From positions 1,116,001-1,180,000 of the forward strand of contig NZ_OY781470.1 of NCBI RefSeq assembly GCF_963676935.1: a DNA stretch of 64,000 nt, written 5' to 3'. Origin of the DNA: Halarcobacter sp. (lineage in GTDB: Bacteria > Campylobacterota > Campylobacteria > Campylobacterales > Arcobacteraceae). The position numbers and the translations under genes are program-made. The notes under the pieces are model-generated. The model saw only the letters and a list, made by a program, of their open reading frames with translations. It was not told the DNA's origin and made no database searches. Positions 36,524-45,314 of this stretch are shown piece after piece; within the stretch, counting starts at the first letter, position 1; each line of letters starts with the position of its first letter.

Positions 36524-38953
36524 ATGGATAATAAAATGGTTTATACCCCACAAATTTTTGAAAAAAATGATTTAGAAGATGCAAAAAAAATTATATTAAC
36601 AAAGGAGGGAAATGTTTCATCAGAAGAGAGATGGGATAAAGAAACTAGCTTTGTAGTGGATGATATAATTAGTAAGTTAGACTTGGATGAAAATAAGACA
36701 ATACTAGATTATGGGTGTGGAATAGGAAGAATAGCAAAAGAACTAATTGAAAAAACTTCTTGTAAAATTATTGGAGTTGATATTTCAGAATCTATGCGAA
36801 AATTGGCTACAGAATATGTAAATAGTTCAAACTTTGAAGCCATATCTTTAGAAGAATTCAAAAATAAAATAGAAGAGGGTAAAAAGTTTGATTTTGCGTA
36901 TTCTATTTGGGTATTACAGCATTGTATTAAACCACAAGAGGATATAAAATTAATAAAAAAATCTTTAAAAGATGATGCATTAATCTATATTTTAAACAAT
37001 CTTAAAAGTGCAGTTCCTACAAATAAAGGATGGATAGATAATAAGGTAAATATACATTCTCTTTTAATAAAAGAATTTGAAGAAAAAAGTATTTCAAAGT
37101 TACCTATTGAAATATCAAGTGAAAAAATATCTAACAATACTTTTATAAGTTTATTAAAAAATAGTAAATATAAATTGATCTCTTTATTTCAAGAAGCTCA
37201 TAAAGCTTATAGTCAAAATGATTTAGAAAAGGCAAAAAAACTTTATGAGAAAATATTAAATGAGGATTCTAAAAATGCAGAAGCATATTGTAATTTAGGT
37301 TTTATTTTAAGAAAACTTGGAAAAAATAAAGAGGCATTTGATAGTTATATTAAAGCTATAAATTCGAACCCAAGATATGGTTTAACATATAATAATCTTG
37401 GTAACTTGTTAAAAGATACAGGAAATTTAGAAGCAGCATTAAAAGTATATGGTGATGCACTTAAGATAAATCCAAAAGATTTTCAAATATATAACAATAT
37501 CGGTATGGTTTATGAAAAGTCAAGAAGATATAATGATGCTATTAAAAGTTATAAAGAAGCAGTAAGAATCAATCCAAATTATGATAAAGCTATAAATAAT
37601 ATTGGTGTAGTTTTATATAAACAAGAAAAATATAAAGAAGCTATTGAAATATTTAAAATAGCTTTAAAAGTAAATCCAAAATATTATGAATTATATAGCA
37701 ATATTGGAGCTTGTTATAATAAACTTAAAATGTATGATGAAGCTATAGAATCTCTTAATATAGCAATTGAAAAAAATCCTGAAAATGGTGGAGCTTATAC
37801 AAATCTTGGTAATGTATATAATAAAATATATGATTACAAAAAAGCAGCAAAACTACATGAAAAATCTATTGAATTAGAACCAAAAGGGGAAAATGCTTAT
37901 AGTAATGTTGGTAATTCATATAAACATTTAGGTCAAACAAAAAAAGCGATTGATTCATATAAAAAAGCAATTGAATTAAAACCAGACTTTGTAAATGCTC
38001 ATTTTGATTTAGCAACAATGTATTTGGCAAAAGGGGATTATAAAAATGGTTTTGCTGAGTATGAGTGGAGATTTAGAAAAGATGAGATGTTATCCCATAT
38101 TGCAAATAATAAAGATATCTTTTCAAAACCTATGTTTACTGGAAAAGAAAAGATAAAAGATAAAACTATACTTTTACATTCAGAGCAAGGTTTTGGTGAT
38201 TCTATACAGTTTATAAGATTTTTAAAACCTTTTAAAGAGAAATTTTCTTGTAAAATTGCAGTTAAATGTAGAGATGAATTAAAAGAGTTATTTAAAGCTA
38301 TTGAAGAGATTGATATATTAGTTGATAGAAGTGAAGATACGCCTGAGTTTGATTATCATCTTCCAATAATGAGTTTAGCAAAAATTTTAGAATTAAAATC
38401 ATCAAAAGATTTACCTAAAGAGTTTCCATATCTATTTGCCACAAAAGATAAAGAGTTGGAAGTAAAAGAGGAAAAAGGGAAATTAAACATAGGTATATGT
38501 TGGAGTGCATCTGTTACAGGTGAGAGTTATGATGGGAAAGTATTTAGTTTAGAATATTTTATACCTTTAGCTAATAATCCAAAAATAAACCTTTATTCTT
38601 TACAAGTTGGACCTGAAAATGAAGATATTAAAAAGTATAATCTTGAAGATAAAATTATTGATTTAACTGATAAATTAACAGATTTTTCGAAAACAGCAAG
38701 TCTTATGAAAGAGCTTGACTTAGTTATCTCTTCAGATACTTCAGTAGCCCATCTAGCAGGAGCTTTAGATGTTCCAGTTTGGATTCCTCTTCAAAAAATT
38801 CCAGATTGGAGATGGTCAAATAAAGGAGATACAACTCCTTGGTATAAAAGTGCGAAACTTTTTAGACAAAAAACTGCAAGAGTCTGGGATAGCGTATTTC
38901 AGTCTATTTATGATAAACTATTTTCTAATTTTAAAATTAAAATAGATAGGTAA
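36524..38953 (+). CDS. Methyltransferase-TPR-GT9-like fusion protein
   Basis: An 809-residue cytoplasmic three-part protein. Residues about 25-190 are a class I SAM methyltransferase: ILDYGCGIGRIAKELI (motif I, about 60-75), GVDISESM and the FDFAYSIWVLQH strand. Residues about 218-520 are eight or nine TPR units (for example AYCNLGFILRKLGKNKEAF and AYSNVGNSYKHLGQTKKAI). Residues about 545-809 resemble the GT9-like domain often fused to TPRs: HSEQGFGDSIQFIRFLKPF, GICWSAS, then LVISSDTSVAHLAGALDVPV and DWRWSNKGDTTPWY. The start has AGGAAAG at 36512-36518, and the gene begins 17 bp after the adhesin stop, so it is almost certainly cotranscribed. Its likely role (inference) is cytoplasmic glycosylation or methylation of the adhesin or of an associated glycan; the acceptor and sugar are not visible. 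Confidence 0.85.
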   Translation: MDNKMVYTPQIFEKNDLEDAKKIILTKEGNVSSEERWDKETSFVVDDIISKLDLDENKTILDYGCGIGRIAKELIEKTSCKIIGVDISESMRKLATEYVNSSNFEAISLEEFKNKIEEGKKFDFAYSIWVLQHCIKPQEDIKLIKKSLKDDALIYILNNLKSAVPTNKGWIDNKVNIHSLLIKEFEEKSISKLPIEISSEKISNNTFISLLKNSKYKLISLFQEAHKAYSQNDLEKAKKLYEKILNEDSKNAEAYCNLGFILRKLGKNKEAFDSYIKAINSNPRYGLTYNNLGNLLKDTGNLEAALKVYGDALKINPKDFQIYNNIGMVYEKSRRYNDAIKSYKEAVRINPNYDKAINNIGVVLYKQEKYKEAIEIFKIALKVNPKYYELYSNIGACYNKLKMYDEAIESLNIAIEKNPENGGAYTNLGNVYNKIYDYKKAAKLHEKSIELEPKGENAYSNVGNSYKHLGQTKKAIDSYKKAIELKPDFVNAHFDLATMYLAKGDYKNGFAEYEWRFRKDEMLSHIANNKDIFSKPMFTGKEKIKDKTILLHSEQGFGDSIQFIRFLKPFKEKFSCKIAVKCRDELKELFKAIEEIDILVDRSEDTPEFDYHLPIMSLAKILELKSSKDLPKEFPYLFATKDKELEVKEEKGKLNIGICWSASVTGESYDGKVFSLEYFIPLANNPKINLYSLQVGPENEDIKKYNLEDKIIDLTDKLTDFSKTASLMKELDLVISSDTSVAHLAGALDVPVWIPLQKIPDWRWSNKGDTTPWYKSAKLFRQKTARVWDSVFQSIYDKLFSNFKIKIDR

Positions 38954-38957
38954 CTAC

Positions 38958-41060
38958 TTGGACGAAGTTTTAGAAAAAGAGGTATATAAAGAGGAATATC
39001 CACTTTTATATACCTTAAAATATATCTTAGATTTTTATTTTGGTGATATTTCTATTGATACTATCTTAAATCTCTCAGCCATATCCCACAATGGTTTTAC
39101 TACAGAGATGGTAATTGATGTTGCAAATGAAGTAGGTTTAAGTGCAGTTGAAAAGGATATTGATGGTGTTGATATCCCTTCTCACTTTTTCCCTTGTATA
39201 ATATTTGATAAAGAAAACAAACCTTATGTTTTATTGAAAAAAGATAAAACAGTATCTTTATATGATCCAATAAATGATAAAACAATAAAAGAGAATATAA
39301 GCTTTTTAAAACATTTTAAAAAAGCAATTTTAATATTCAGAGATTCAAAAAAAGAAGAATTATTAGAAGTAGAAAGAACAAAAGATTGGTTTTGGGCACC
39401 TGTAAAAACATTTTGGCGTTCATATGTGGAAATAGGATTTTTAACATTTTTTATTAATATATTTGCATTGGCTGTTCCTTTATTTACAATGAGTGTATAT
39501 GATAGAGTTGTTCCAAATAATGCAACCGAAACACTTTTTGTATTAGCCTCAGGAGTTATTATAATATTAATATTTGATGTTTATTTTAAAAGTGTAAGAA
39601 ATCATATTATAGAAAATGTTGCAAAAAAACTTGGTTTATATTTAGAAGAAGAATTGATGAAAAGAATGCTTTGCATAAAATCAGAGTTTGATAATATGCT
39701 AGTTGGTTCAAAAGCAAATCTTTTTAGAGAATTAAATCAAATAAAAGATTTTTTTGCAACTAAATCAATCCTTCAAGTAATAGATTTACCTTTCTTCTTT
39801 ATTGCAATTTTTGTAATATTTTTAATATCTCCAGCCGTTGCTATGGTTCCTCTTTCAGTAGCTATTTTGATTATTATATTTAATGTTATTATGCAAATTC
39901 CAATCTCTAATTTAAGTAAGAAAAATGTTGAAAATTTGCAATCAAAAAATAGTTATTTAGTAGAAACAATTCAAGGAAGTGAGATAATAAAACTTTCAAA
40001 TGCAACTTCAAGTAAATTGTTTAATTGGCGTAATATGGTTGCTTCTACTGATAGTATTGGTAGAAAAATTCAATCTTTAAATGTATTTTCAATGAACCTT
40101 TCTCAAACTGTTGTACAGTTTGTAACTATGGCTGTTATTATTGTAGGTGTATTTGAAATCTCTTCAAAAAACTTAACTGTTGGTGGTTTAATTGCTGTTA
40201 CGATTCTTTCTAGTCGTGCTATGGTTCCAGTAATCCAAACATCTATGATGGTAATAAGATTTAAGGAGATAAAAGAGTCTTTAAACAATATAAATGAGTT
40301 TTGGCATTTACCACTTGAAAATGATAAAAATGTTGAGATTGGTGCTGGAAAATTTAAAGGTGAAATTGAGTTTTCTAAAGTAAGTTTTTTCTACAAAAAC
40401 AGTAAATATCCATCTTTAGATGATTGTTCATTAAAAATAGAACCTGGTGAAAAAGTTGGTATTATTGGACAAACAGGTGCTGGGAAAACTACATTTTTAA
40501 GATTATTAACGGGCTTGGATTCACCAAGTAAAGGTAGTATATTTTTGGATGGACATGAAATCTCAACTATTCATCCAGTTGAGATTAGACAAAATATTGG
40601 AGTAATGCCCCAAGAACCTTTTTTATTTTCTGGAACTTTAAAAGAGAATATAGAATTATCAAGTCCTATTAGTAAAGAAAAAATGATGAGTATTATAAAA
40701 TTAACAGGATTAGATGATTTAGTAAAAAAATCTGGACAAGGCGATGGGCTTCAAGTTGGAGAAAGGGGAAGTAATCTTTCAGTTGGACAAAGACATCTAG
40801 TTGCTTTAGCACGTGCAATTTTAAAAGACCCTTCAACTATAATTTTGGATGAACCAACAACAGGACTTGATGTAGGATTAGAAAAAACATTGATAACTCA
40901 TATAAAAGAGATTTTAAAAGATAAAACATTATTAGTTATTACACATAGGTTTGCCGCACTAGAACTTGTTGATAGAGTAATAGTTTTAAATAATGGTAAA
41001 ATTGTAGCTGATGGTCCAAAAGATAAAGTTTTAGCAGCGTTACAACAACGAGGGAAATAG
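38958..41060 (+). CDS. Type I secretion ABC transporter, LapB/RtxB type, with C39-like domain
   Basis: The inner-membrane ATPase that exports the adhesin. Residues 1-130 form a C39-peptidase-like domain lacking the catalytic cysteine motif (its only cysteine is in FFPCIIF), so it should bind rather than cleave the substrate, as in RTX exporters. Residues about 150-430 hold the transmembrane helices with the VYDRVVPNNATETLFVLASG motif typical of this group. The nucleotide-binding domain has Walker A GQTGAGKTTFLRLL (about 504), signature NLSVGQRHLVALARA (about 607), Walker B TIILDEPTTGLD and H-loop VITHR. The start is TTG at 38958, with a ribosome binding site (ATAGG) overlapping the previous stop; the next in-frame ATG would delete a third of the C39-like domain. 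The gene sits 4 bp after the fusion gene and 2 bp before the HlyD gene. Confidence 0.93.
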   Translation: MDEVLEKEVYKEEYPLLYTLKYILDFYFGDISIDTILNLSAISHNGFTTEMVIDVANEVGLSAVEKDIDGVDIPSHFFPCIIFDKENKPYVLLKKDKTVSLYDPINDKTIKENISFLKHFKKAILIFRDSKKEELLEVERTKDWFWAPVKTFWRSYVEIGFLTFFINIFALAVPLFTMSVYDRVVPNNATETLFVLASGVIIILIFDVYFKSVRNHIIENVAKKLGLYLEEELMKRMLCIKSEFDNMLVGSKANLFRELNQIKDFFATKSILQVIDLPFFFIAIFVIFLISPAVAMVPLSVAILIIIFNVIMQIPISNLSKKNVENLQSKNSYLVETIQGSEIIKLSNATSSKLFNWRNMVASTDSIGRKIQSLNVFSMNLSQTVVQFVTMAVIIVGVFEISSKNLTVGGLIAVTILSSRAMVPVIQTSMMVIRFKEIKESLNNINEFWHLPLENDKNVEIGAGKFKGEIEFSKVSFFYKNSKYPSLDDCSLKIEPGEKVGIIGQTGAGKTTFLRLLTGLDSPSKGSIFLDGHEISTIHPVEIRQNIGVMPQEPFLFSGTLKENIELSSPISKEKMMSIIKLTGLDDLVKKSGQGDGLQVGERGSNLSVGQRHLVALARAILKDPSTIILDEPTTGLDVGLEKTLITHIKEILKDKTLLVITHRFAALELVDRVIVLNNGKIVADGPKDKVLAALQQRGK

Positions 41061-41062
41061 GT

Positions 41063-42340
41063 ATGAGCAATAAATTATTATTTGAAGAAAAGAAATGGAA
41101 CTATTATGTTTCAGTTATACCTATTATGCTATTTTTTATTGCATTTATTTCATGGGCTACATTTAGTGAAGTTGATGAAGTAGTAAGAGGAAGTGGTAAA
41201 GTTGTTCCTTCAGGTCAAACAAAAATTTTACAAAATTTAGAGGGTGGAATCGTATCTGATATAAGAGTAAAAGAGGGTGATACTGTTAAAAAAGGTCAAA
41301 TAATTTATACTCTTTCAAATGAGTTTTTTAAAGCAGATTTAAAATCAAAAGAGATTGATTTATTAGCATTTAAAGCTTCTGCTATAAGATTAGAAGCCTC
41401 AATTGATGAAAAAGAAGAGATTAGTTTTCCTGATGAATTAAAAGAAAAAATACCAGATATAATTGAAAATGAGAAAAAAATATTCTTTGAAGATTTAAAA
41501 AACAAAAAAACAAAAATAAATATAACAAAAGACCAACTAAAACAAAAAGAATATAAATTAAAAGAAGCAGAAACCAAATTTGAGAATTTGAGTTTAGAAC
41601 TTAATCTAGCTCAAACAAATATGCAAATTTTGGAATCTTTATATAAGAAAAAAGTTGTATCAAAAAAAGAGTATATTGGGGAACTTTCTAAGAAACAAAA
41701 TATAGTAACAAAACTCTCAGAAACAAGAAATAGCATACCTATCATAAAAGAAGAGATACAAGAGGCTCAAAAGAAGATTCAAAGTGTTAAATCAGAGATT
41801 AAAACTAAATATTTAGAAAAGTACTCAAGTTTAAAAGCAGAGATAAATAAACTTATAGAGAAAAATAAAGCAAATACAGATAGAGAGCTTAGAAAACATA
41901 TAGCTTCTCCTGTAAATGGTATTATTAATAAACTATATTTTCACACCATAGGTGGTATAGTGAAATCTGGTGATAAAGTTGCTGAAATAACACCACTAGA
42001 TGATTCTTTAACAATAGAGGCTAGAGTGGCTACTAGCAGTAGAGCACAAATTTGGGCTGGTCAAAAAGTTTCAGTAGAAATCACGGCGTATGATTTTTCT
42101 AAATATGGTTTATTAGATGGTAAATTAATCTCTATTTCTCCTGATTCTTTTGAAGATAGAAATGGTAATATTTATTATTTAGTAAAAGTTAAAGTAGATA
42201 GTAATCAGTTTGCACCTGAATTACCAATTTTACCAGGTATGATTGCTAATGTAAATATATTAACTGGTAAGAAAACAATACTTCAATATATTATTAAACC
42301 ACTAAAAGATATCAGTAATAATGCTTTAGGAGAGAAATAA
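41063..42340 (+). CDS. HlyD-family membrane fusion protein (LapC-like)
   Basis: The periplasmic adaptor that links the ABC exporter to the TolC channel. The 425 residues show a short cytoplasmic N-terminus, one membrane helix (about 15-35, VIPIMLFFIAFISWATF), and a lipoyl half-motif GSGKVVPSGQTKILQNLEGG followed by IRVKEGDTVKKGQ. A long coiled coil spans about 95-280, then come the second lipoyl half (IASPVNGIINKLYFHTIGGI) and a beta-barrel domain ending TILQYIIKPLKD, the usual type I MFP ending. ATG follows GGGAAATAGG. The gene closes the first export block; a weak terminator-like hairpin and a 107-bp gap follow. Confidence 0.93.
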   Translation: MSNKLLFEEKKWNYYVSVIPIMLFFIAFISWATFSEVDEVVRGSGKVVPSGQTKILQNLEGGIVSDIRVKEGDTVKKGQIIYTLSNEFFKADLKSKEIDLLAFKASAIRLEASIDEKEEISFPDELKEKIPDIIENEKKIFFEDLKNKKTKINITKDQLKQKEYKLKEAETKFENLSLELNLAQTNMQILESLYKKKVVSKKEYIGELSKKQNIVTKLSETRNSIPIIKEEIQEAQKKIQSVKSEIKTKYLEKYSSLKAEINKLIEKNKANTDRELRKHIASPVNGIINKLYFHTIGGIVKSGDKVAEITPLDDSLTIEARVATSSRAQIWAGQKVSVEITAYDFSKYGLLDGKLISISPDSFEDRNGNIYYLVKVKVDSNQFAPELPILPGMIANVNILTGKKTILQYIIKPLKDISNNALGEK

Positions 42341-42343
42341 AAG

Positions 42344-42363
42344 ATAATAAGTTATTATTTTTT
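42344..42363 (+). terminator. Weak AT-only hairpin with T-run after the HlyD gene
   Basis: ATAATAA (42344-42350) pairs with TTATTAT (42352-42358), followed by TTTTT. The stem has no G:C pair, so at best it is a leaky terminator. The rest of the 107-bp gap (42341-42447) is AT-rich, with TATACA at 42414-42419 as a possible -10 and AAGGG at 42436-42440 as the next ribosome binding site. Confidence 0.3.
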
Positions 42364-42447
42364 ACATAATTAAACCAAATTTTCATCTTAATAAAAGGGA
42401 AATTTAAATAATATATACACTTAATATATTATTTTAAGGGTTAATTA

Positions 42448-43401
42448 ATGTTTAGCTTCTTCAAGTTTCTTCAAAAATTTATTTCTGACTTAAAATCTAA
42501 AAAAGGTTTATGGTTTACAATTTTAGCATTTCTATCTGTTTCAGGTATCTTCTTGTCTTTATATCTTTTAACTCATATGACTGAGAGCGTATCAAAAGAT
42601 GTATATATAAATATGTCTTCAACTTATGTAAAAAATTATAAAAATAGAGTTGTAAAAAAAGAACAAACTCTTAAAAAAATTATTTTAACAATGAAATCAA
42701 ATCAAAACTTCATTTCTAGTATCGAAAACAATGATTTACAAAATGTAGGAAGTGTAGTAACAAGTTTTAATAATAGTTATAAAGAAAATGGTTTTAGCAG
42801 TTTACAAATGAGTTTCTATCCAGTTTTCAATCAGGTTAATCAATACAGAAGTACTATTAACTCTGTAATAAACACTAAAAATAAGATTTTTGGAATTGAA
42901 GTTTTATCAGATGGTATTTATTATACTTATATTGAACCTATAATTTCAAATGATAATTTAATAGGAATTTTGGAATTAAAAGAAGAGATGCATGATTATA
43001 AAGCTGAATATATGAAAGATGATTTAATATTTCTTTTTATGATAGAAGAAAGAATGTTAAATAGACTTTCAATAAACGCTAGAGATGGTAAATATAGAGA
43101 GGTTATTGATACTTTATATGTAGAAGAAGAAAAATATGACGGTCAATTCTTTGCAAAAATAATTGAAGCTGGAAAAGACAGTTACAAACAAATGCTTGAA
43201 GATGGTTACTCTGTAGGTGATACATATTTTAGGGCAGTTCAAAGAGTAGCAGATATAGAAGGAAATGTTATTGGATTAGTAGTAATTGGTGAACCTGTTG
43301 AGGGTAGTGGTGCATTTGTTAATATAGTTGATAATATGACAAAAACCGTCACCACAGTTGCTTTAGGTTTGGTTATCTCAATTCTTCTATTTATGTTTTA
43401 A
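42448..43401 (+). CDS. Membrane-anchored periplasmic Cache-like sensor without output domain
   Basis: A 317-residue protein with a membrane helix near residues 20-42 (WFTILAFLSVSGIFLSLYLL), a periplasmic region of about 250 residues, and a second helix at the extreme C-terminus (about 297-316, ending SILLFMF). The periplasmic part looks like the Cache sensors of chemoreceptors (VEPI-type strand YYTYIEPIISNDNLIGILELK, and FRAVQRVADIEGNVIGLVVIGEP), but no HAMP, kinase or methyl-accepting domain follows. It starts a second gene block of the adhesin locus, 9 bp before the MotA/TolQ-like gene. I infer that it senses a ligand and passes the signal within the membrane to the stator-like pair or the exporter. 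The fold assignment rests on pattern only. Confidence 0.7.
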   Translation: MFSFFKFLQKFISDLKSKKGLWFTILAFLSVSGIFLSLYLLTHMTESVSKDVYINMSSTYVKNYKNRVVKKEQTLKKIILTMKSNQNFISSIENNDLQNVGSVVTSFNNSYKENGFSSLQMSFYPVFNQVNQYRSTINSVINTKNKIFGIEVLSDGIYYTYIEPIISNDNLIGILELKEEMHDYKAEYMKDDLIFLFMIEERMLNRLSINARDGKYREVIDTLYVEEEKYDGQFFAKIIEAGKDSYKQMLEDGYSVGDTYFRAVQRVADIEGNVIGLVVIGEPVEGSGAFVNIVDNMTKTVTTVALGLVISILLFMF

Positions 43402-43410
43402 GGTTTTTAA

Positions 43411-44550
43411 ATGAGACGTATCAAAATATTAAAAATATATTTTATTTTTCTATTATTTATACTATTTTTAGTTTTTTCAAATCTAAATCTAATTAAAACA
43501 TTCTTTATGGCAACATTAACTTTTAATGTTGCTATTTTAACAATATTTTCAATTGGACTTTTGATTTTATATCAAGCAGCTATAAAACTTACAATGCTTT
43601 CTGGTACTTTTGGTATTTTAGCATATAAAAAAGGAAAAGCTTTAGAGTTTTATCTACAAGGAATCACTGGTATCTTTCCTGCAACTATTGCACATATGTT
43701 TAATAAAAGAGCAAAAAAAGGTGTTCTTTATTTTACACAAGATGAAGCAAAAGATGTTAGTGAATGGCTAAATGAACAATTTTTTAATCAAAAAGGTTAT
43801 ACTAACTTTTTCGTTGGTACTTCACTTATGTTGGGTCTTTTTGGTACTTTTACAGGATTACTAGTTGCAATTGATGAAATGGGAGCAATTATTTTATCTT
43901 TTGGTGGAGATGATATTGATATTGGTGAAATTATGACTAATTTCTCTGGTCCTTTAGGTGGTATGGCTGTAGGTTTTGCTTCTTCTTTATTTGGTGTTGC
44001 TTCAGCTGTAATTTTAAATGTAATGCAATATATTTTAACAAGAAATCAAGCTGGATTTTTACAAGATGTTGAGGATTGGATGAAAGGTAAAATTATCGAT
44101 TCTCAAAGTTCAGATACTATGGAAGAAGCAAGAGAACAACTTGGAATATTAGCTGCCTCGTCTCAAGGTGGAGGGGGAAATATGCAAGGTTTCTTAGATG
44201 TATTTATTGATACAATGGGAGATTTTACAGATAAGCTTGAACATTCAAACAGGTCTTCAGAACAAATCTATAAACAAATTACAGATACTCTTTCTAATTC
44301 TAATCAAGTTAATGAAAAAGAAGCAGTATTATTAGAAAACATTGTTTCTACATTAAGAGAATCTAATGTTAATCAATTCTCTAATGCTTCAATGATGCAA
44401 GAGTCTTTGGAAGAGATATCAAATGTAATTTTATCAGAACACAGAAGTATTAAAAAAAGTTTAACATTACAAGAAGAAAATAATAAGTTATTATTAGAGT
44501 TAGTTTCAACTTTAAGTAAAAAGCTAGATAAATTAGAGTCAAAAAAATAG
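43411..44550 (+). CDS. MotA/TolQ/ExbB-family proton channel subunit with long cytoplasmic tail
   Basis: 379 residues. Two N-terminal membrane helices (about 8-27 and 38-58) precede a cytoplasmic loop and two core helices bearing the MotA/TolQ signature: FVGTSLMLGLFGTFTGLLVAI (about 134-154) and PLGGMAVGFASSLFGVASAVI (about 180-200). Residues about 210-379 form a mostly helical, hydrophilic tail ending in a coiled coil (LLELVSTLSKKLDKLESKK), longer than in ExbB/TolQ and reminiscent of ZorA or MotA-like variants. The next gene, 8 bp away, encodes the matching MotB-type subunit. Family members use proton flow to drive movement or envelope work. Here the partners are a type I exporter and a TolC with a TolA-like arm, so the load is probably in the adhesin machine rather than the flagellum (inference). 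Confidence 0.82.
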   Translation: MRRIKILKIYFIFLLFILFLVFSNLNLIKTFFMATLTFNVAILTIFSIGLLILYQAAIKLTMLSGTFGILAYKKGKALEFYLQGITGIFPATIAHMFNKRAKKGVLYFTQDEAKDVSEWLNEQFFNQKGYTNFFVGTSLMLGLFGTFTGLLVAIDEMGAIILSFGGDDIDIGEIMTNFSGPLGGMAVGFASSLFGVASAVILNVMQYILTRNQAGFLQDVEDWMKGKIIDSQSSDTMEEAREQLGILAASSQGGGGNMQGFLDVFIDTMGDFTDKLEHSNRSSEQIYKQITDTLSNSNQVNEKEAVLLENIVSTLRESNVNQFSNASMMQESLEEISNVILSEHRSIKKSLTLQEENNKLLLELVSTLSKKLDKLESKK

Positions 44551-44558
44551 GTTAATGT

Positions 44559-45314
44559 ATGGCAAATAGATGTGAAGATGAATTTAATCCTTGGCCTTCA
44601 TTCGTGGATATTTTTTCATCAGTTATTTTAGTAATGTTACTATTTTTATTAGTAGTATTAGTTAACCTTGGTTACTATGCTCAATTTAAATATAAAGTAT
44701 CATATACTGGTTCAATTGCAACTGATGATTTAATAGTAAATGATAATCCTAGTGAAGGAACAACTAAAATGTATCAAGAACAAGTTCCTACACAAGCACA
44801 AGTTCAAACACAAAATCAGTCTCAATCTATTGCACAGATGCAAAATGAAATTATTAGGCTTAGAAAAACTATTGAAGAAAGAACTGTAAAAGCAAAAGAG
44901 AAAGAAGAGTCAGAAATTGAAGCTGGTGGTATTGATGTAAAAGATAGAAAAGATGATGATAATGATACAAAGCAACAGATTTTAAATGTTGATGATTATT
45001 TTATAATTACTTTTAAAGGTGATGAAATATTCTTTGATAATGCTATTACAAAACAATTAAAAGTTTTTCTTGCTGAAGTAAAAGAAAAATATGGAAAACA
45101 TCAAGTTTTAATTAATGCAGCAGATGTTCAAGGAAGGGCTAGTGCTACAATTGCAAAACAAATCTCATTAGCTAGATCAATAGGAACTAGAAACTTAATT
45201 AGAAAATTAGGATATGAAAAAAAAGATGTAAGAATTGATTTATTATCTAGTACTGAAGTTAAAGAAAAGATAAATAAACAGAATGGATATTTGGTGATTA
45301 GGATAAAAAAATAG
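44559..45314 (+). CDS. MotB/OmpA-like stator partner with TM aspartate
   Basis: 251 residues. A short N-terminus is followed by one membrane helix (about 15-38) with an aspartate at its start (PSFVDIFSSVILVMLLFLL, Asp17), the position of the proton-accepting Asp in MotB, TolR, ExbD and ZorB. A Gln-rich linker with coiled coil (about 80-145) leads to a C-terminal OmpA-like domain (about 150-251: FFDNAITKQLKVFLAEVKEK, then ISLARSIGTRNLIRKLGYE, resembling the NELSxxRAxxVxxxL motif). The family expectation is peptidoglycan binding. The gene is 8 bp after the MotA/TolQ-like gene, and its stop overlaps the GTG of the TolC-like gene (TAGTG), so stator and outer-membrane channel are translationally linked. 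Confidence 0.82.
   Translation: MANRCEDEFNPWPSFVDIFSSVILVMLLFLLVVLVNLGYYAQFKYKVSYTGSIATDDLIVNDNPSEGTTKMYQEQVPTQAQVQTQNQSQSIAQMQNEIIRLRKTIEERTVKAKEKEESEIEAGGIDVKDRKDDDNDTKQQILNVDDYFIITFKGDEIFFDNAITKQLKVFLAEVKEKYGKHQVLINAADVQGRASATIAKQISLARSIGTRNLIRKLGYEKKDVRIDLLSSTEVKEKINKQNGYLVIRIKK

Noticed and set aside
43411..45314. Zorya-type defence system (ZorAB-like pair)
   Set aside because: The pair resembles ZorAB in outline, but no ZorC, ZorD or ZorE homologue is nearby, and the genes are embedded in and overlap a type I secretion locus.
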